Part shown: positions 8,994 through 16,417 of the stretch, in pieces
Numbering within the stretch: the first letter of the stretch is position 1
Layout of the letters: each line of letters starts with the position of its first letter
Assembly (NCBI GenBank): GCA_050951465.1
Contig: JBMNJC010000015.1
Coordinates: 89,381 to 153,380, forward strand
Direction: 5' to 3'
DNA length: 64,000 nucleotides
Source of the DNA: JAAZHD01 sp012510895
Lineage (GTDB): Bacteria > Bacillota > Clostridia > Caldicoprobacterales > DTU083
Notes under the pieces: model-generated
The model's database searches: none
Seen by the model: only the letters and a program-made list of their open reading frames with translations
What the model was told of the DNA's origin: nothing
Program-made: the position numbers and the translations under genes

Positions 8994-10743
8994 ATATATT
9001 ATCGCAGGCATTTTAATACTTGCTGTCCTTTCAGCTGCTTTTTTCCTATACAGAGGTACACATTCTGAACCGGAAAAGATCAGCTACAATAAGTTTTTAC
9101 AGCTGACTAAAGAAGGGAAAATTCAAAAGGTTTATCTGGATAATACGGATAAGCTGCAGGGTGAATATACAGACGGCGAAGCTTTTATAACCGATAATCC
9201 AAGGATGGAGGGTTTGAAGGAATCCCTGCTTTTGCAAAATATTGTTGTGGAAGAGAAAGATCAGTCGTTACAGAAGGAACAGATATTTACATCTGCATTT
9301 GCTCTTGCTTTGATCGGTGTTGTGGTCTATTTTTCTCAAAAGAACGCTTCCGGGCAGAAGATGGGGGTAATAGGAAAGACTTCATTTAATGCCGTGATTC
9401 CTGAAAAGACAAATATCAGCTTTGATGATGTGGCAGGGAATGAAGAGGCTAAAGAAAGCCTGCAGGAACTGGTGGACTTTATTAAGAATCCTGAAAAATA
9501 TGCCCGTCTGGGAGCAAGACTGCCCAGGGGCGTTGTATTCTACGGTTCTCCCGGCACAGGCAAAACCCTGATGGCTAAAGCAGTTGCCGGAGAATCCAAT
9601 GTTCCATTCATTTCAGTTTCCGGTTCGGATTTTGTGCAGGTATATGTAGGGCTTGGTGCCAGCCGTATACGCGACTTGTTTAAAAAGGCCAGAAGCTTTG
9701 GAAAGTGCGTTATATTCATTGATGAAATCGATGCCCTGGGGAAGAAAAGGAGCGGCAGCCTGGACAGCGGAGGCAATGACGAGCGGGATCAGACCCTGAA
9801 TGCGCTCTTGTCTGAGATGTCAGGGTTTGAAGATAATGAAGGTATTGTAGTCATTGCAGCTACCAACAGGCTGGATGTGCTGGACGAAGCCTTGCTTAGA
9901 CCCGGCCGGTTTGACCGTCATATTGAAATTCAGCTGCCGGATATCAGAAGCAGGCTGAAGATTCTTAAGCTCCATGCGAAAAACAAGCCTCTGGACAATG
10001 GCGTGGATCTGGAGGAGGTAGCACAGAACACCGTTTATTTCAGCGGGGCAAAACTTGAAAACCTTCTTAATGAGGCTGCCATTCTTGCTGCAAGGAGGTG
10101 CAGCGATAAAATCCATGCTGAAGATATAGTCAAGGCTTTTTATACGGTGGTTGCAGGTTCGGAAAAGAAGGACAGAAGCGGAATTTCTCAGGAAGACAGA
10201 AGAGTAACAGCCTTTCATGAGGCGGGACATGCTCTTGTCACCAGGTTGATTGCACCGGAGAACAGAGTGACCCGTATAACCATCATACCCAGCACAAAAG
10301 GAGCCGGAGGCTTCAGCATGAATATTCCGCCGGATCGCATGTATCACAGGAAAAGAGATATGGAAAACAGCATAAAAATTGCCCTGGCCGGACGGGCGGC
10401 AGAAGAACTTGCCTTTGGAACAGAAAACATTACTACGGGTGCAGCCAATGACCTGGAAAAGGCAACTGAAACCCTGCTTAATATGTTTCGCCGTTTTGGA
10501 ATGAATAAAAGGTCAGGACTTCTGAACTATGATGTACTTTACAATAACGGCTTTCAGCAGGTTCAGGATGAAATACTGGAGGAATGCAGGAAGCGTATGG
10601 ATGAACTGTTCAATGAAGTAATGAATTTACTTAAGGAGAATAAAAAACTATTGGTAGCACTGGCAGAAAGTCTGCTGCTTAAGGAAACGCTTGATGAGAA
10701 GGACCTGGATTTTATACTGCAGGCCTGTGAGCAGGCAGGATGA
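8974..10743 (+). CDS. ftsH: FtsH-family membrane AAA+ zinc metalloprotease
   Basis: The 589-residue protein has two predicted membrane segments (about 8-26 and 105-121) flanking an extracellular FtsH-type domain. The AAA domain has Walker A GSPGTGKT (191-198), Walker B VIFIDEID (246-253) and the second region of homology (AATNRLD...RPGRFDR, 296-315). The protease has HEAGH (415-419) with Asp493 in TTGAANDLEKAT as third zinc ligand. FtsH degrades membrane and short-lived cytosolic proteins. It is shorter than most FtsH (about 600-650) and lacks the long acidic tail. The pore loop reads VYVG instead of the usual MFVG. ATG 8974 has AAAGGAGGG before it. It may be a second, diverged FtsH rather than the principal copy. 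Confidence 0.88.
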   Translation: MKKIKTKYIIAGILILAVLSAAFFLYRGTHSEPEKISYNKFLQLTKEGKIQKVYLDNTDKLQGEYTDGEAFITDNPRMEGLKESLLLQNIVVEEKDQSLQKEQIFTSAFALALIGVVVYFSQKNASGQKMGVIGKTSFNAVIPEKTNISFDDVAGNEEAKESLQELVDFIKNPEKYARLGARLPRGVVFYGSPGTGKTLMAKAVAGESNVPFISVSGSDFVQVYVGLGASRIRDLFKKARSFGKCVIFIDEIDALGKKRSGSLDSGGNDERDQTLNALLSEMSGFEDNEGIVVIAATNRLDVLDEALLRPGRFDRHIEIQLPDIRSRLKILKLHAKNKPLDNGVDLEEVAQNTVYFSGAKLENLLNEAAILAARRCSDKIHAEDIVKAFYTVVAGSEKKDRSGISQEDRRVTAFHEAGHALVTRLIAPENRVTRITIIPSTKGAGGFSMNIPPDRMYHRKRDMENSIKIALAGRAAEELAFGTENITTGAANDLEKATETLLNMFRRFGMNKRSGLLNYDVLYNNGFQQVQDEILEECRKRMDELFNEVMNLLKENKKLLVALAESLLLKETLDEKDLDFILQACEQAG

Positions 10744-10756
10744 ACTAATTGTCAGA

Positions 10757-10818
10757 CTCCTTCATATGATAAGATGAGGAAACTAATCAGGTATATTCTT
10801 TTCCAAAATATGAAGGAG
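10757..10818 (+). promoter_or_regulatory. Inverted repeat able to mask the ribosome binding site of the next gene
   Basis: CTCCTTCATAT at 10757-10767 and ATATGAAGGAG at 10808-10818 are perfect 11-base complements separated by 40 bases. The second arm contains most of the Shine-Dalgarno AAGGAGG (10813-10819) of the gene starting at 10828, so the folded RNA would hide it. Whether the transcript includes the first arm is unknown. Confidence 0.55.
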
Positions 10819-10827
10819 GTATATATT

Positions 10828-11271
10828 ATGAATTATGATTACTGGAGCAGGTACAGCCATCTTTATCCTTCGGCGGACCCATATCTTGATTTCAACATGA
10901 ATCCATGTATGGAGCCTGCTGTTGATACAGGCATGGTTCAGTCTATAATGTACCCTGATATATATTACAGAATTTACCCTTACGTTCACAGGACCTGTGA
11001 CCGGATGGATAATCCGTATATGTATTATCCCTCCGAGGTCCATGTGGAAAGCATGGTAAATGAATGCTACGATGCCTGTGTCAGGGATATGCCGGATCTG
11101 ACAGACTATGCGGATATGAAGGTTGAAATGAGCAATCAGACAGCAGATCCATTCCAGATTCGAAGAAGGCCTCTGCTGAGAGACCTGATTGCCATTTTAT
11201 TAATCAGCGAACTGTTCAGGAGAAGGCGAAGAGGGAGACTATTCGGTTATCCATACAATTATCAATACTAG
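10828..11271 (+). CDS. Tyrosine-rich hypothetical protein with basic C-terminus
   Basis: I do not recognise this 147-residue protein. It starts at ATG 10828, eight bases after an ideal AAGGAGG. The N-terminal half is rich in Tyr, Met, Pro and Asp (NYDYWSRYSHLYPSADPY, YPDIYYRIYPYVHR, YMYYPSEVHVE). The C-terminal quarter has a hydrophobic helix (LLRDLIAILLISELF) followed by RRRRRGR and ends in YPYNYQY. This composition resembles spore-coat or surface-associated proteins of Clostridia, but that is only an impression. It follows the ftsH-like gene by 84 bases and is closed by its own terminator, so it may be separately expressed. Confidence 0.65.
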   Translation: MNYDYWSRYSHLYPSADPYLDFNMNPCMEPAVDTGMVQSIMYPDIYYRIYPYVHRTCDRMDNPYMYYPSEVHVESMVNECYDACVRDMPDLTDYADMKVEMSNQTADPFQIRRRPLLRDLIAILLISELFRRRRRGRLFGYPYNYQY

Positions 11272-11291
11272 CAGCGCAAGCTGCTTTTTTT
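11270..11291 (+). terminator. Rho-independent terminator after the tyrosine-rich gene
   Basis: AGCAGC-GCAA-GCTGCT forms a six-base stem with a GNRA tetraloop, followed by seven T. It overlaps the stop codon by two bases. Confidence 0.85.
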
Positions 11292-11293
11292 CA

Positions 11294-11323
11294 TTGCAAA
11301 TACTCCAATAAATGAAGTATACT
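11294..11323 (+). promoter_or_regulatory. Candidate sigma-A promoter for the alpha-oxoamine synthase-like gene
   Basis: TTGCAA at 11294-11299, 18-base spacer, TATACT at 11318-11323 (5 of 6). It lies 45 bases before the start codon and directly after the preceding terminator. Confidence 0.65.
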
Positions 11324-11325
11324 AT

Positions 11326-11346
11326 CTTTGTGCACAAAGTGCGCAC
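11326..11346. promoter_or_regulatory. Palindromic candidate operator overlapping the transcription start
   Basis: CTTTGTGCACAAAG (11326-11339) is a perfect 14-base palindrome two bases after the -10 box, followed at once by GTGCGCAC (11339-11346), a second, 8-base palindrome. This is the usual place for a repressor site. The regulator is unknown. Confidence 0.5.
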
Positions 11347-11367
11347 AAACGGAAGGGGGAACAGACA

Positions 11368-12618
11368 ATGGATTCCACTAAATACAGTCTGAAGGATTTT
11401 CGCGTAATAAAGGGAAAGGACTTAATGGACAGAGCATCTTTGTTTCATGACTTCATAGAGGATACCAAAGCAAAAAGACATTATCAGTATCGACGGGTTT
11501 CCTACAGCGGCTCCGGCCCGGTCATGGAAGTAAAGTGCAATTATACCGGAAAGGTAAGAGAAATGATTTACATGGCTTCCAATGACTATCTGAACCTCAC
11601 TAAGCATCCCAGGGTCATTGAGGCGGGCAGGGAGGCCCTCTTAAAATATGGAGCAGGTGCCGGAAGCGTTCCGCTTTTGGGAGGCACTCTGGATATTCAT
11701 TGTAAGCTTGAGGAAGAGATAGCCGCCTTCAAAGGATGTGAGGATGCACTTGTATATACATCAGGCTTCGGATCAAACTGCAATTCGTTGCTGGCTATGC
11801 TTGGATCCCAGGACATAGCCGTTCTTGATCAGTATGTTCACGCCAGCATTGTAGACGGATGTCAGAACACCAATGTCCGCTATTTCAGGCATAATAACCT
11901 TGAAGCATTGGAGGAAATTCTACAGAAGGCTCAGAATGAATATATAACAAAAATGGTTGTAGTGGACGGAGTGTATTCTATGGACGGGGATATTGCCCCG
12001 CTGGATAAAATAATTGATATTGCGCACCATTATGGTGCCTATGTAATGGTGGATGAAGCCCATGCAACCGGAGTCATCGGAGAACAGGGAAGGGGAACTC
12101 CTGAGCATTTTCACCTTGAAGGGAAAGTGGATATTGTGGCGGGCACCTTCAGCAAGGGTCTGGGTGCAGTCGGCGGGTTTATAGCCTCAAACTCACGCTT
12201 GATAGAGTATCTGCGCTTTTATTCCAGAGGCTATATGTTTTCCACGGCAATGACGCCCCAGGTGGCAGGCTCTCTTCGTGAGTCCTTGAAGGTGATAGTG
12301 GATGAACCTGAGCTCAGGGAAAAGCTCTGGAGCAATATTACATATTTCAGGGAGAATTTATTAAGTCTCGGCTTTAATCTTGGACAGGCCGAAACAGCGA
12401 TTTTCCCCATTATAATCGGTGATGACTGGAAGGTTAAAGAGATCGGCAGACGGCTGGATGAGATGAATATATATGTTAACCCTGTGTTTTATCCAGCGGT
12501 TTCTCGGAATCAGTCAAGAATCCGCATCAGCCTCATGGCAGGTCATACAAAGGAGCATCTTGACCGGGTTCTGAACGCCCTGGAAGATCTGGGAAAAGAA
12601 TATAGTATTATACCCTGA
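11368..12618 (+). CDS. Alpha-oxoamine synthase-family PLP enzyme (KBL/BioF-like)
   Basis: The 416-residue protein belongs to the class II acyl-CoA-dependent PLP enzymes (2-amino-3-ketobutyrate CoA ligase, 8-amino-7-oxononanoate synthase, serine palmitoyltransferase). Visible features: SNDYLNLTKHP (71-81), GAGAGSVPLLGGT (95-107), VDEAHATGVIG (228-238, Asp229 for the PLP ring) and GTFSKGLGAVGG (259-270, Lys263 as Schiff base). It is about 20 residues longer than KBL at the N-terminus. No threonine dehydrogenase or biotin gene adjoins it, so the amino acid and acyl-CoA substrates cannot be told. GGAAGGGGG precedes the ATG. A palindrome at the promoter suggests repression control. Confidence 0.82.
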   Translation: MDSTKYSLKDFRVIKGKDLMDRASLFHDFIEDTKAKRHYQYRRVSYSGSGPVMEVKCNYTGKVREMIYMASNDYLNLTKHPRVIEAGREALLKYGAGAGSVPLLGGTLDIHCKLEEEIAAFKGCEDALVYTSGFGSNCNSLLAMLGSQDIAVLDQYVHASIVDGCQNTNVRYFRHNNLEALEEILQKAQNEYITKMVVVDGVYSMDGDIAPLDKIIDIAHHYGAYVMVDEAHATGVIGEQGRGTPEHFHLEGKVDIVAGTFSKGLGAVGGFIASNSRLIEYLRFYSRGYMFSTAMTPQVAGSLRESLKVIVDEPELREKLWSNITYFRENLLSLGFNLGQAETAIFPIIIGDDWKVKEIGRRLDEMNIYVNPVFYPAVSRNQSRIRISLMAGHTKEHLDRVLNALEDLGKEYSIIP

Positions 12619-12651
12619 GCTTATATGCGGCATGCCCTTTAAGTGAGTTGC

Positions 12652-12680
12652 TTGACGATTTCTCCTTTCCTTGATACAAT
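12652..12680 (+). promoter_or_regulatory. Candidate sigma-A promoter for rplY/ctc
   Basis: TTGACG at 12652-12657, exact 17-base spacer, TACAAT at 12675-12680 (both 5 of 6). It leaves a leader of about 150 bases before the L25 start codon, in which I see no clear structure. Confidence 0.65.
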
Positions 12681-12835
12681 TGTTCACATCAAGATGCTGT
12701 TGCTAATATATATCTATGTTTGTTTTGCGTTTATTATGCCTTTTTGGCTGCAGAATGCCAGTTTACAGGTATACTAAAACAGACAATTTGGATAAAATAG
12801 TGACTGTAAATTTCAGGTAATGAAAGGATGATTCT

Positions 12836-13456
12836 ATGAGCAGCGAATACCTAACAGTAATGCCTAGAACGCCGCAGAAAAAGGCAAAGCAATTACGGCA
12901 GGAAGGATATGTTCCTGGTGTTTTATACGGCCGGGATATAACAACAGTTCCCATACTCTTTAATAGAAGAGATATTGAAGCTTTTGTTCAGCGAAAAGGA
13001 GAGTCCGCAGTATTTGAAATTTCCATGGAGGGGAAAGTATTATCGGTCAAGATTCAAGAAATTCAAAAAAATCCCATCAACAAGAATATTATGCATCTTG
13101 ATCTGATGAAGGTAGATTTGGACGAAGTTATTAAGGCAATGGTTCCGCTGCGCTTTGAAGACAGAGAAGCAGTAGAACGCCTTGGCTATATCATACAGCT
13201 TCAGAAGGAATCCATTGAAGTTGAAGGAAGAACCAAGGAAATCCCTCCTTATATCACTGTTTCACTAAGTCCGTTGGAAAAGAATCATAATCTCCGCGTA
13301 GCAGATTTACAGATTCCTGACAATCTTACTGTAATCGATGAACCGGAAGAAGTCATTGCATCCGCTCTCAAGCCTTCAGCAGCAAAAGCTGCAGAAAGTG
13401 AAGAAGCTGAAGACAGTGAAGAACGGGAGCCTGAACTGGTTGGCGGAGACAATTAA
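12836..13456 (+). CDS. rplY: 50S ribosomal protein L25/general stress protein Ctc
   Basis: The 206-residue protein has the two-domain layout of the TL5/Ctc form of L25: an N-terminal 5S rRNA-binding beta-barrel (to about 90; RQEGYVPGVLYGRD) and a C-terminal domain (about 95-180), then an acidic tail (SEEAEDSEEREPELVGGDN). It binds 5S rRNA in the large subunit; in Bacillus, Ctc is stress-induced. It starts at ATG 12836 after GAAAGGATG. It is transcribed alone or with the small gene that follows. Confidence 0.9.
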   Translation: MSSEYLTVMPRTPQKKAKQLRQEGYVPGVLYGRDITTVPILFNRRDIEAFVQRKGESAVFEISMEGKVLSVKIQEIQKNPINKNIMHLDLMKVDLDEVIKAMVPLRFEDREAVERLGYIIQLQKESIEVEGRTKEIPPYITVSLSPLEKNHNLRVADLQIPDNLTVIDEPEEVIASALKPSAAKAAESEEAEDSEEREPELVGGDN

Positions 13457-13532
13457 TTAGGAATGTGCAAGCGCTTTTTTTAGCAAAGGTGGAAAACCGG
13501 ATGCTGAAATATCTGGTTAGGGGAGTTTGGAT

Positions 13533-13757
13533 ATGAAATATGTTTATGCAGTACTTACCGTGCTGGAGAATAAGCCGATCATGCAGACTTTGTTAAGCGA
13601 TAAGCGGATAACCGGCAGGGAAATACTTGACAGAATGATTCTTACAGAAGAAGAAAGAAAAAAATACAAGGGATGGTCGGATGAAAACCGGATACTGGAA
13701 GACCTGAACAAATACCAGCAAATCCGGGTAGAAATCCAGGAAGTGGAAGTACCATAA
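13533..13757 (+). CDS. Small hypothetical protein
   Basis: This 74-residue protein is not recognised. ATG 13533 has GGGGAG seven bases upstream, better than an in-frame TTG at 13527. The sequence (MKYVYAVLTVLENKP..., REILDRMILTEEERKKYKGW) looks like a compact alpha-beta fold with no membrane segment or cysteine. It lies between rplY and the sigma-F operon and is followed by a strong terminator that isolates it from the sporulation genes. Confidence 0.65.
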   Translation: MKYVYAVLTVLENKPIMQTLLSDKRITGREILDRMILTEEERKKYKGWSDENRILEDLNKYQQIRVEIQEVEVP

Positions 13758-13795
13758 AAATTTAAAAATTTAAACAGAATTTGATGAGTGAAAAA

Positions 13796-13826
13796 CCCTT
13801 ACGACAAAAGTTGTGAGGGCTTTTTT
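13796..13826 (+). terminator. Rho-independent terminator upstream of the sigma-F operon
   Basis: CCCTTACGAC and GTTGTGAGGG pair over ten positions (two G-T wobbles) with an AAAA loop, followed by C and six T. It separates the L25 unit from spoIIA. Confidence 0.85.
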
Positions 13827-13868
13827 GCATTTGTCGATAAAGACTGCTATAAACCTCCCTTATTCGCT

Positions 13869-13897
13869 GAAGGACTTTTTCTGAAAACGAAGAATAG
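13869..13897 (+). promoter_or_regulatory. Sigma-H-type promoter of the spoIIA operon
   Basis: GAAGGACTT (13869-13877), 11-base spacer, GAAGAATAG (13889-13897) fit the sigma-H consensus RNAGGAWWW-N11-12-RNNGAATWW at all but two positions. spoIIA is a classic sigma-H target in Bacillus, and the site lies about 70 bases before the chosen spoIIAA start. Confidence 0.75.
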
Positions 13898-13969
13898 ACT
13901 TATATGATAGCGCATGGAGGCATATGTTCAGCCATGGCTTCCATTGACAGTACACAGGAGGCGGTAGGA

Positions 13970-14320
13970 TTGCTGAAAAGCTATGAAAAAAAGGGAGATA
14001 TTCTTATAGTCGAGCTGGAAGGTGAGCTGGATCATCATTTTGCCGGGAAGGCACGGGAGTCATTGGACAGACTTCTGGATGATACTTCTATACGGCATTT
14101 GATTTTAAACTTAAAAAGATTAAATTTTATGGACAGCTCGGGTATAGGCGTTTTTATCGGTCGATATAAAATTATAAAAAATCGGGGCGGAGAGGTCTGT
14201 GTCACAAATATGAAGCCACATGTAAACAAAATATTGGAGCTGTCAGGTCTATACAAAATTCTGAACCCCTATGATACAGTCAGCCAAGCCGTTGATGGCA
14301 TAAGGAGGGAAGTCATATGA
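13970..14320 (+). CDS. spoIIAA: Anti-sigma F factor antagonist SpoIIAA
   Basis: The 116-residue STAS-domain protein releases sigma-F by binding SpoIIAB in the forespore after dephosphorylation by SpoIIE. MDSSGIGVFIGRYK (54-67) includes Ser57, matching the phosphorylated serine of Bacillus SpoIIAA; ELDHHFAGKARE is the family N-terminal signature. The TTG start at 13970 was chosen because AGGAGG (13956-13961) lies eight bases upstream and it gives the standard family length; an in-frame ATG at 13904 would add 22 unrelated residues. It overlaps spoIIAB by four bases and is first in the operon. Confidence 0.93.
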   Translation: MLKSYEKKGDILIVELEGELDHHFAGKARESLDRLLDDTSIRHLILNLKRLNFMDSSGIGVFIGRYKIIKNRGGEVCVTNMKPHVNKILELSGLYKILNPYDTVSQAVDGIRREVI

Positions 14321-14766
14321 AAATAAAAAACGAAATGAAGTTGGAATTTTTAAGCAAGTCACAAAATGAAGCTTTTGCAAGAGTAGCAGTTGCCGCTTTT
14401 GCATCTCAACTGGATCCCACATTAGAGGAGCTTGCTGATATTAAAACGGCTGTTTCGGAGGCAGTCACCAATGCCATCATCCACGGCTATGACAGTTCCA
14501 ATGAAATAGTCATAATTAATGCCAGGCTATATGATAACTGCATTGATATAGAAGTAATTGATTACGGAAAGGGTATTGAAGATGTGGAGCTTGCCCGGCA
14601 GCCCCTCTATACCTCCAAACCTGAGCTGGAACGCTCCGGTATGGGCTTTACAGTAATGGAAACTTTTATGGATAAGGTGGAGGTGAGTTCTGCACCGGGT
14701 CAGGGTACAAAGGTGCGTATGATTAAGTACATTAGCATTGAGAATACTGAAACGGAGAGAGAATGA
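14317..14766 (+). CDS. spoIIAB: Anti-sigma F factor/serine kinase SpoIIAB
   Basis: The 149-residue GHKL-family kinase binds sigma-F and phosphorylates SpoIIAA. The N box is at about 48-58 (SEAVTNAIIHGYD), the G1 box DYGKGIEDVE near 87-96, and the G2 region SGMGFTVME near 107-115. The ATG overlaps the spoIIAA stop and its own stop overlaps the sigF start (ATGA), so all three genes are translationally coupled, which keeps their ratio fixed. Confidence 0.95.
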   Translation: MKIKNEMKLEFLSKSQNEAFARVAVAAFASQLDPTLEELADIKTAVSEAVTNAIIHGYDSSNEIVIINARLYDNCIDIEVIDYGKGIEDVELARQPLYTSKPELERSGMGFTVMETFMDKVEVSSAPGQGTKVRMIKYISIENTETERE

Positions 14767-15533
14767 TGAGCACTGTGCCGGATTATCGGGAAGAGGACAG
14801 GGACCTTCTGTCACACGAGGAAACCCTGGCTTTGATAGATAAGGCTCAGAAGGGAGACAAGGAAGCGGAAGAGATACTGGTACGAAAAAACACTGCTCTT
14901 ATAAAAAGCATAGTAAAAAAGTTTCTTAACAGGGGCCACGAATATGAAGATTTATTTCAGCTTGGATCTATTGGTCTTATAAAGGCAATAAAAAACTATG
15001 ACAAAGAGTATAATGTGCGGTTTTCAACCTATGCTGTCCCCATGATAATGGGTGAAATCAAGCGCTTTTTAAGAGATGACGGCATAATCAAGGTCAGCAG
15101 GCCCTTAAAGGAATTAGTTAATAAATCGGCTGCTGCCAGGGAAAGGCTGAAAAATATACTGGGCCGGGAACCCAATATACAGGAAATTGCCGATGAGGTG
15201 GAAAGCACTCCTGAAGAACTGGTATATGCAATGGATGCGGTGCGCACGCCGGTTTCCATCTATGATGTAATCTATGAAGAGGACAATAATCCTATTCTTC
15301 TCATAGATAAGATGGCTGAAACCGGCGCTGAAGCCGAAGAAGAAGAGCTCATGCAGCGCATTGCCATAAATGATCTGTTGTCAAAGCTGGATAAAAGAGA
15401 ACGAACAATTATTATCATGCGATATTTCCGTGACAAGACTCAAAGTGAAATTGCCGAAATGCTTAACATCTCACAAGTGCAAGTCTCTCGCATAGAAAAG
15501 AAGGTTCTTCTGAAAATGCGGGAAATGATATAG
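14763..15533 (+). CDS. sigF: RNA polymerase sigma-F factor
   Basis: The 256-residue sigma-70 family protein is the first forespore-specific sigma factor. Region 2 includes YEDLFQLGSIGLIKAIKNYD...FSTYAVPMIMGEIKRFLRDDG (about 60-105), region 3 RPLKELVNKSAAARERL, and region 4 the helix-turn-helix KTQSEIAEMLNISQVQVSRIEKKVL near the end. Third gene of the spoIIA operon, it overlaps spoIIAB by four bases. SpoIIAB holds it inactive until engulfment begins. Confidence 0.95.
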   Translation: MMSTVPDYREEDRDLLSHEETLALIDKAQKGDKEAEEILVRKNTALIKSIVKKFLNRGHEYEDLFQLGSIGLIKAIKNYDKEYNVRFSTYAVPMIMGEIKRFLRDDGIIKVSRPLKELVNKSAAARERLKNILGREPNIQEIADEVESTPEELVYAMDAVRTPVSIYDVIYEEDNNPILLIDKMAETGAEAEEEELMQRIAINDLLSKLDKRERTIIIMRYFRDKTQSEIAEMLNISQVQVSRIEKKVLLKMREMI

Positions 15534-15555
15534 TCTTCCGTTCATCTTAAGATTT

Positions 15556-15585
15556 TGAATAATTACCCAAAGATAGCGTACAATA
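15556..15585 (+). promoter_or_regulatory. Candidate forespore (sigma-F/G) promoter before the spoVA genes
   Basis: TGAATA at 15556-15561 and TACAATA at 15579-15585, 17 bases apart, partly fit the sigma-G/F pattern (GNATA and CANNNTA-like). In Bacillus, spoVA is sigma-G dependent. The match is imperfect. Confidence 0.35.
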
Positions 15586-15636
15586 ACAAATGGTTAATCT
15601 AAACAAAATCTCATAATGGATGGGAGGACTCGCAAT

Positions 15637-15816
15637 TTGTTCATATCCAGGAACAGCATATGGAAATGGATAATGGCTGCCATCCTGATTTTACTTATGA
15701 CTGCAATATCTGTCTGGACGGTTATAGGCCGTCAGGCAAATCAGGACAGGAAATATTCAGGCGCCAAATATGTCGAAGCAGTTGAGTCATCCTCTGGAGG
15801 CAGAGTGGATGGATAA
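15637..15816 (+). CDS. Small single-pass membrane protein in the spoIIA-spoVA interval
   Basis: This 59-residue ORF is not a protein I recognise. The TTG start at 15637 has GGGAGG nine bases upstream; an in-frame ATG at 15616 has no good site. Residues about 9-31 (WKWIMAAILILLMTAISVWTVIG) form one clear membrane helix after a short basic N-terminus, and a 28-residue polar tail follows. It ends eight bases inside spoVAA, so the two may be translationally coupled. A forespore membrane role alongside SpoVAA/SpoVAB is inferred from position only. Confidence 0.55.
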   Translation: MFISRNSIWKWIMAAILILLMTAISVWTVIGRQANQDRKYSGAKYVEAVESSSGGRVDG

Positions 15817-16417
15817 TCATGATGTCTATTTCCAGTTTAAATCCTATTACAACAAGTATCCGGGTGAACCTGCACATTTAGGGGATTTTATAGAATTGAC
15901 AGGTCCGGAGGAAATAATTAATAAAATAAAACAAATTTCCGTATATCCGTATGGGATCAGCAGTCCTCTCAGGCTGACTGCTGTAAAAGTAATTCAGCTG
16001 ATCCATGAGCATGTGGGGAATGTGCGGGTAAATACCATCGGGGAATCATTTACATTGTTTGAGCCAAGACAGCAAAGACAGAAAAAAACCATATCCGTTT
16101 TTCTTAGGATAGCCTTTGCAATGATCCTGCTTTTTTTAGGTTCCGCTTTGGCTATTTTATATTTTCATTCCGATGTGAATATGAAAGAAGCTCATCAGGC
16201 TGTATATCATTTTATCAGCGGCGAAAAAACTGATTCACCGGCACTGTTTACTGTCAGCTATTCAATTGGAATAGGCGCAGGCATAGCGATTTTCTTTGAT
16301 GTGCCGGAGAAACTTAAAAACAGAAATAATCCCGGACCGATGGAACTGGAGATGCATCAGTCTGAAAAAGAGCTTAAGGAATATATCAGCGATCAGGAAG
16401 GGAAAAAAGAAACTTGA
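15809..16417 (+). CDS. spoVAA: Stage V sporulation protein AA
   Basis: The 202-residue protein matches SpoVAA of the dipicolinic-acid uptake machinery in the forespore inner membrane. A soluble N-terminal domain (to about 95) is followed by two membrane segments, about 104-124 (FLRIAFAMILLFLGSALAILYF) and 155-170 (TVSYSIGIGAGIAIFF). FLGSALAILYFHSDVNM and the PGP.ELEM tail are family hallmarks. ATG 15809 has GGAGG eight bases upstream and gives the normal family length. It overlaps spoVAB by four bases. Confidence 0.9.
   Translation: MDNHDVYFQFKSYYNKYPGEPAHLGDFIELTGPEEIINKIKQISVYPYGISSPLRLTAVKVIQLIHEHVGNVRVNTIGESFTLFEPRQQRQKKTISVFLRIAFAMILLFLGSALAILYFHSDVNMKEAHQAVYHFISGEKTDSPALFTVSYSIGIGAGIAIFFDVPEKLKNRNNPGPMELEMHQSEKELKEYISDQEGKKET

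Noticed and set aside
9820..10347. 175-codon minus-strand ORF inside the ftsH-like gene
   Set aside because: Antisense to the conserved AAA and protease region; no family resemblance.
13904..13969. Upstream ATG 13904 as the spoIIAA start
   Set aside because: It would add 22 residues unlike the family and lies at the expected transcription start of the sigma-H promoter; TTG 13970 has a far better ribosome site and gives normal length.
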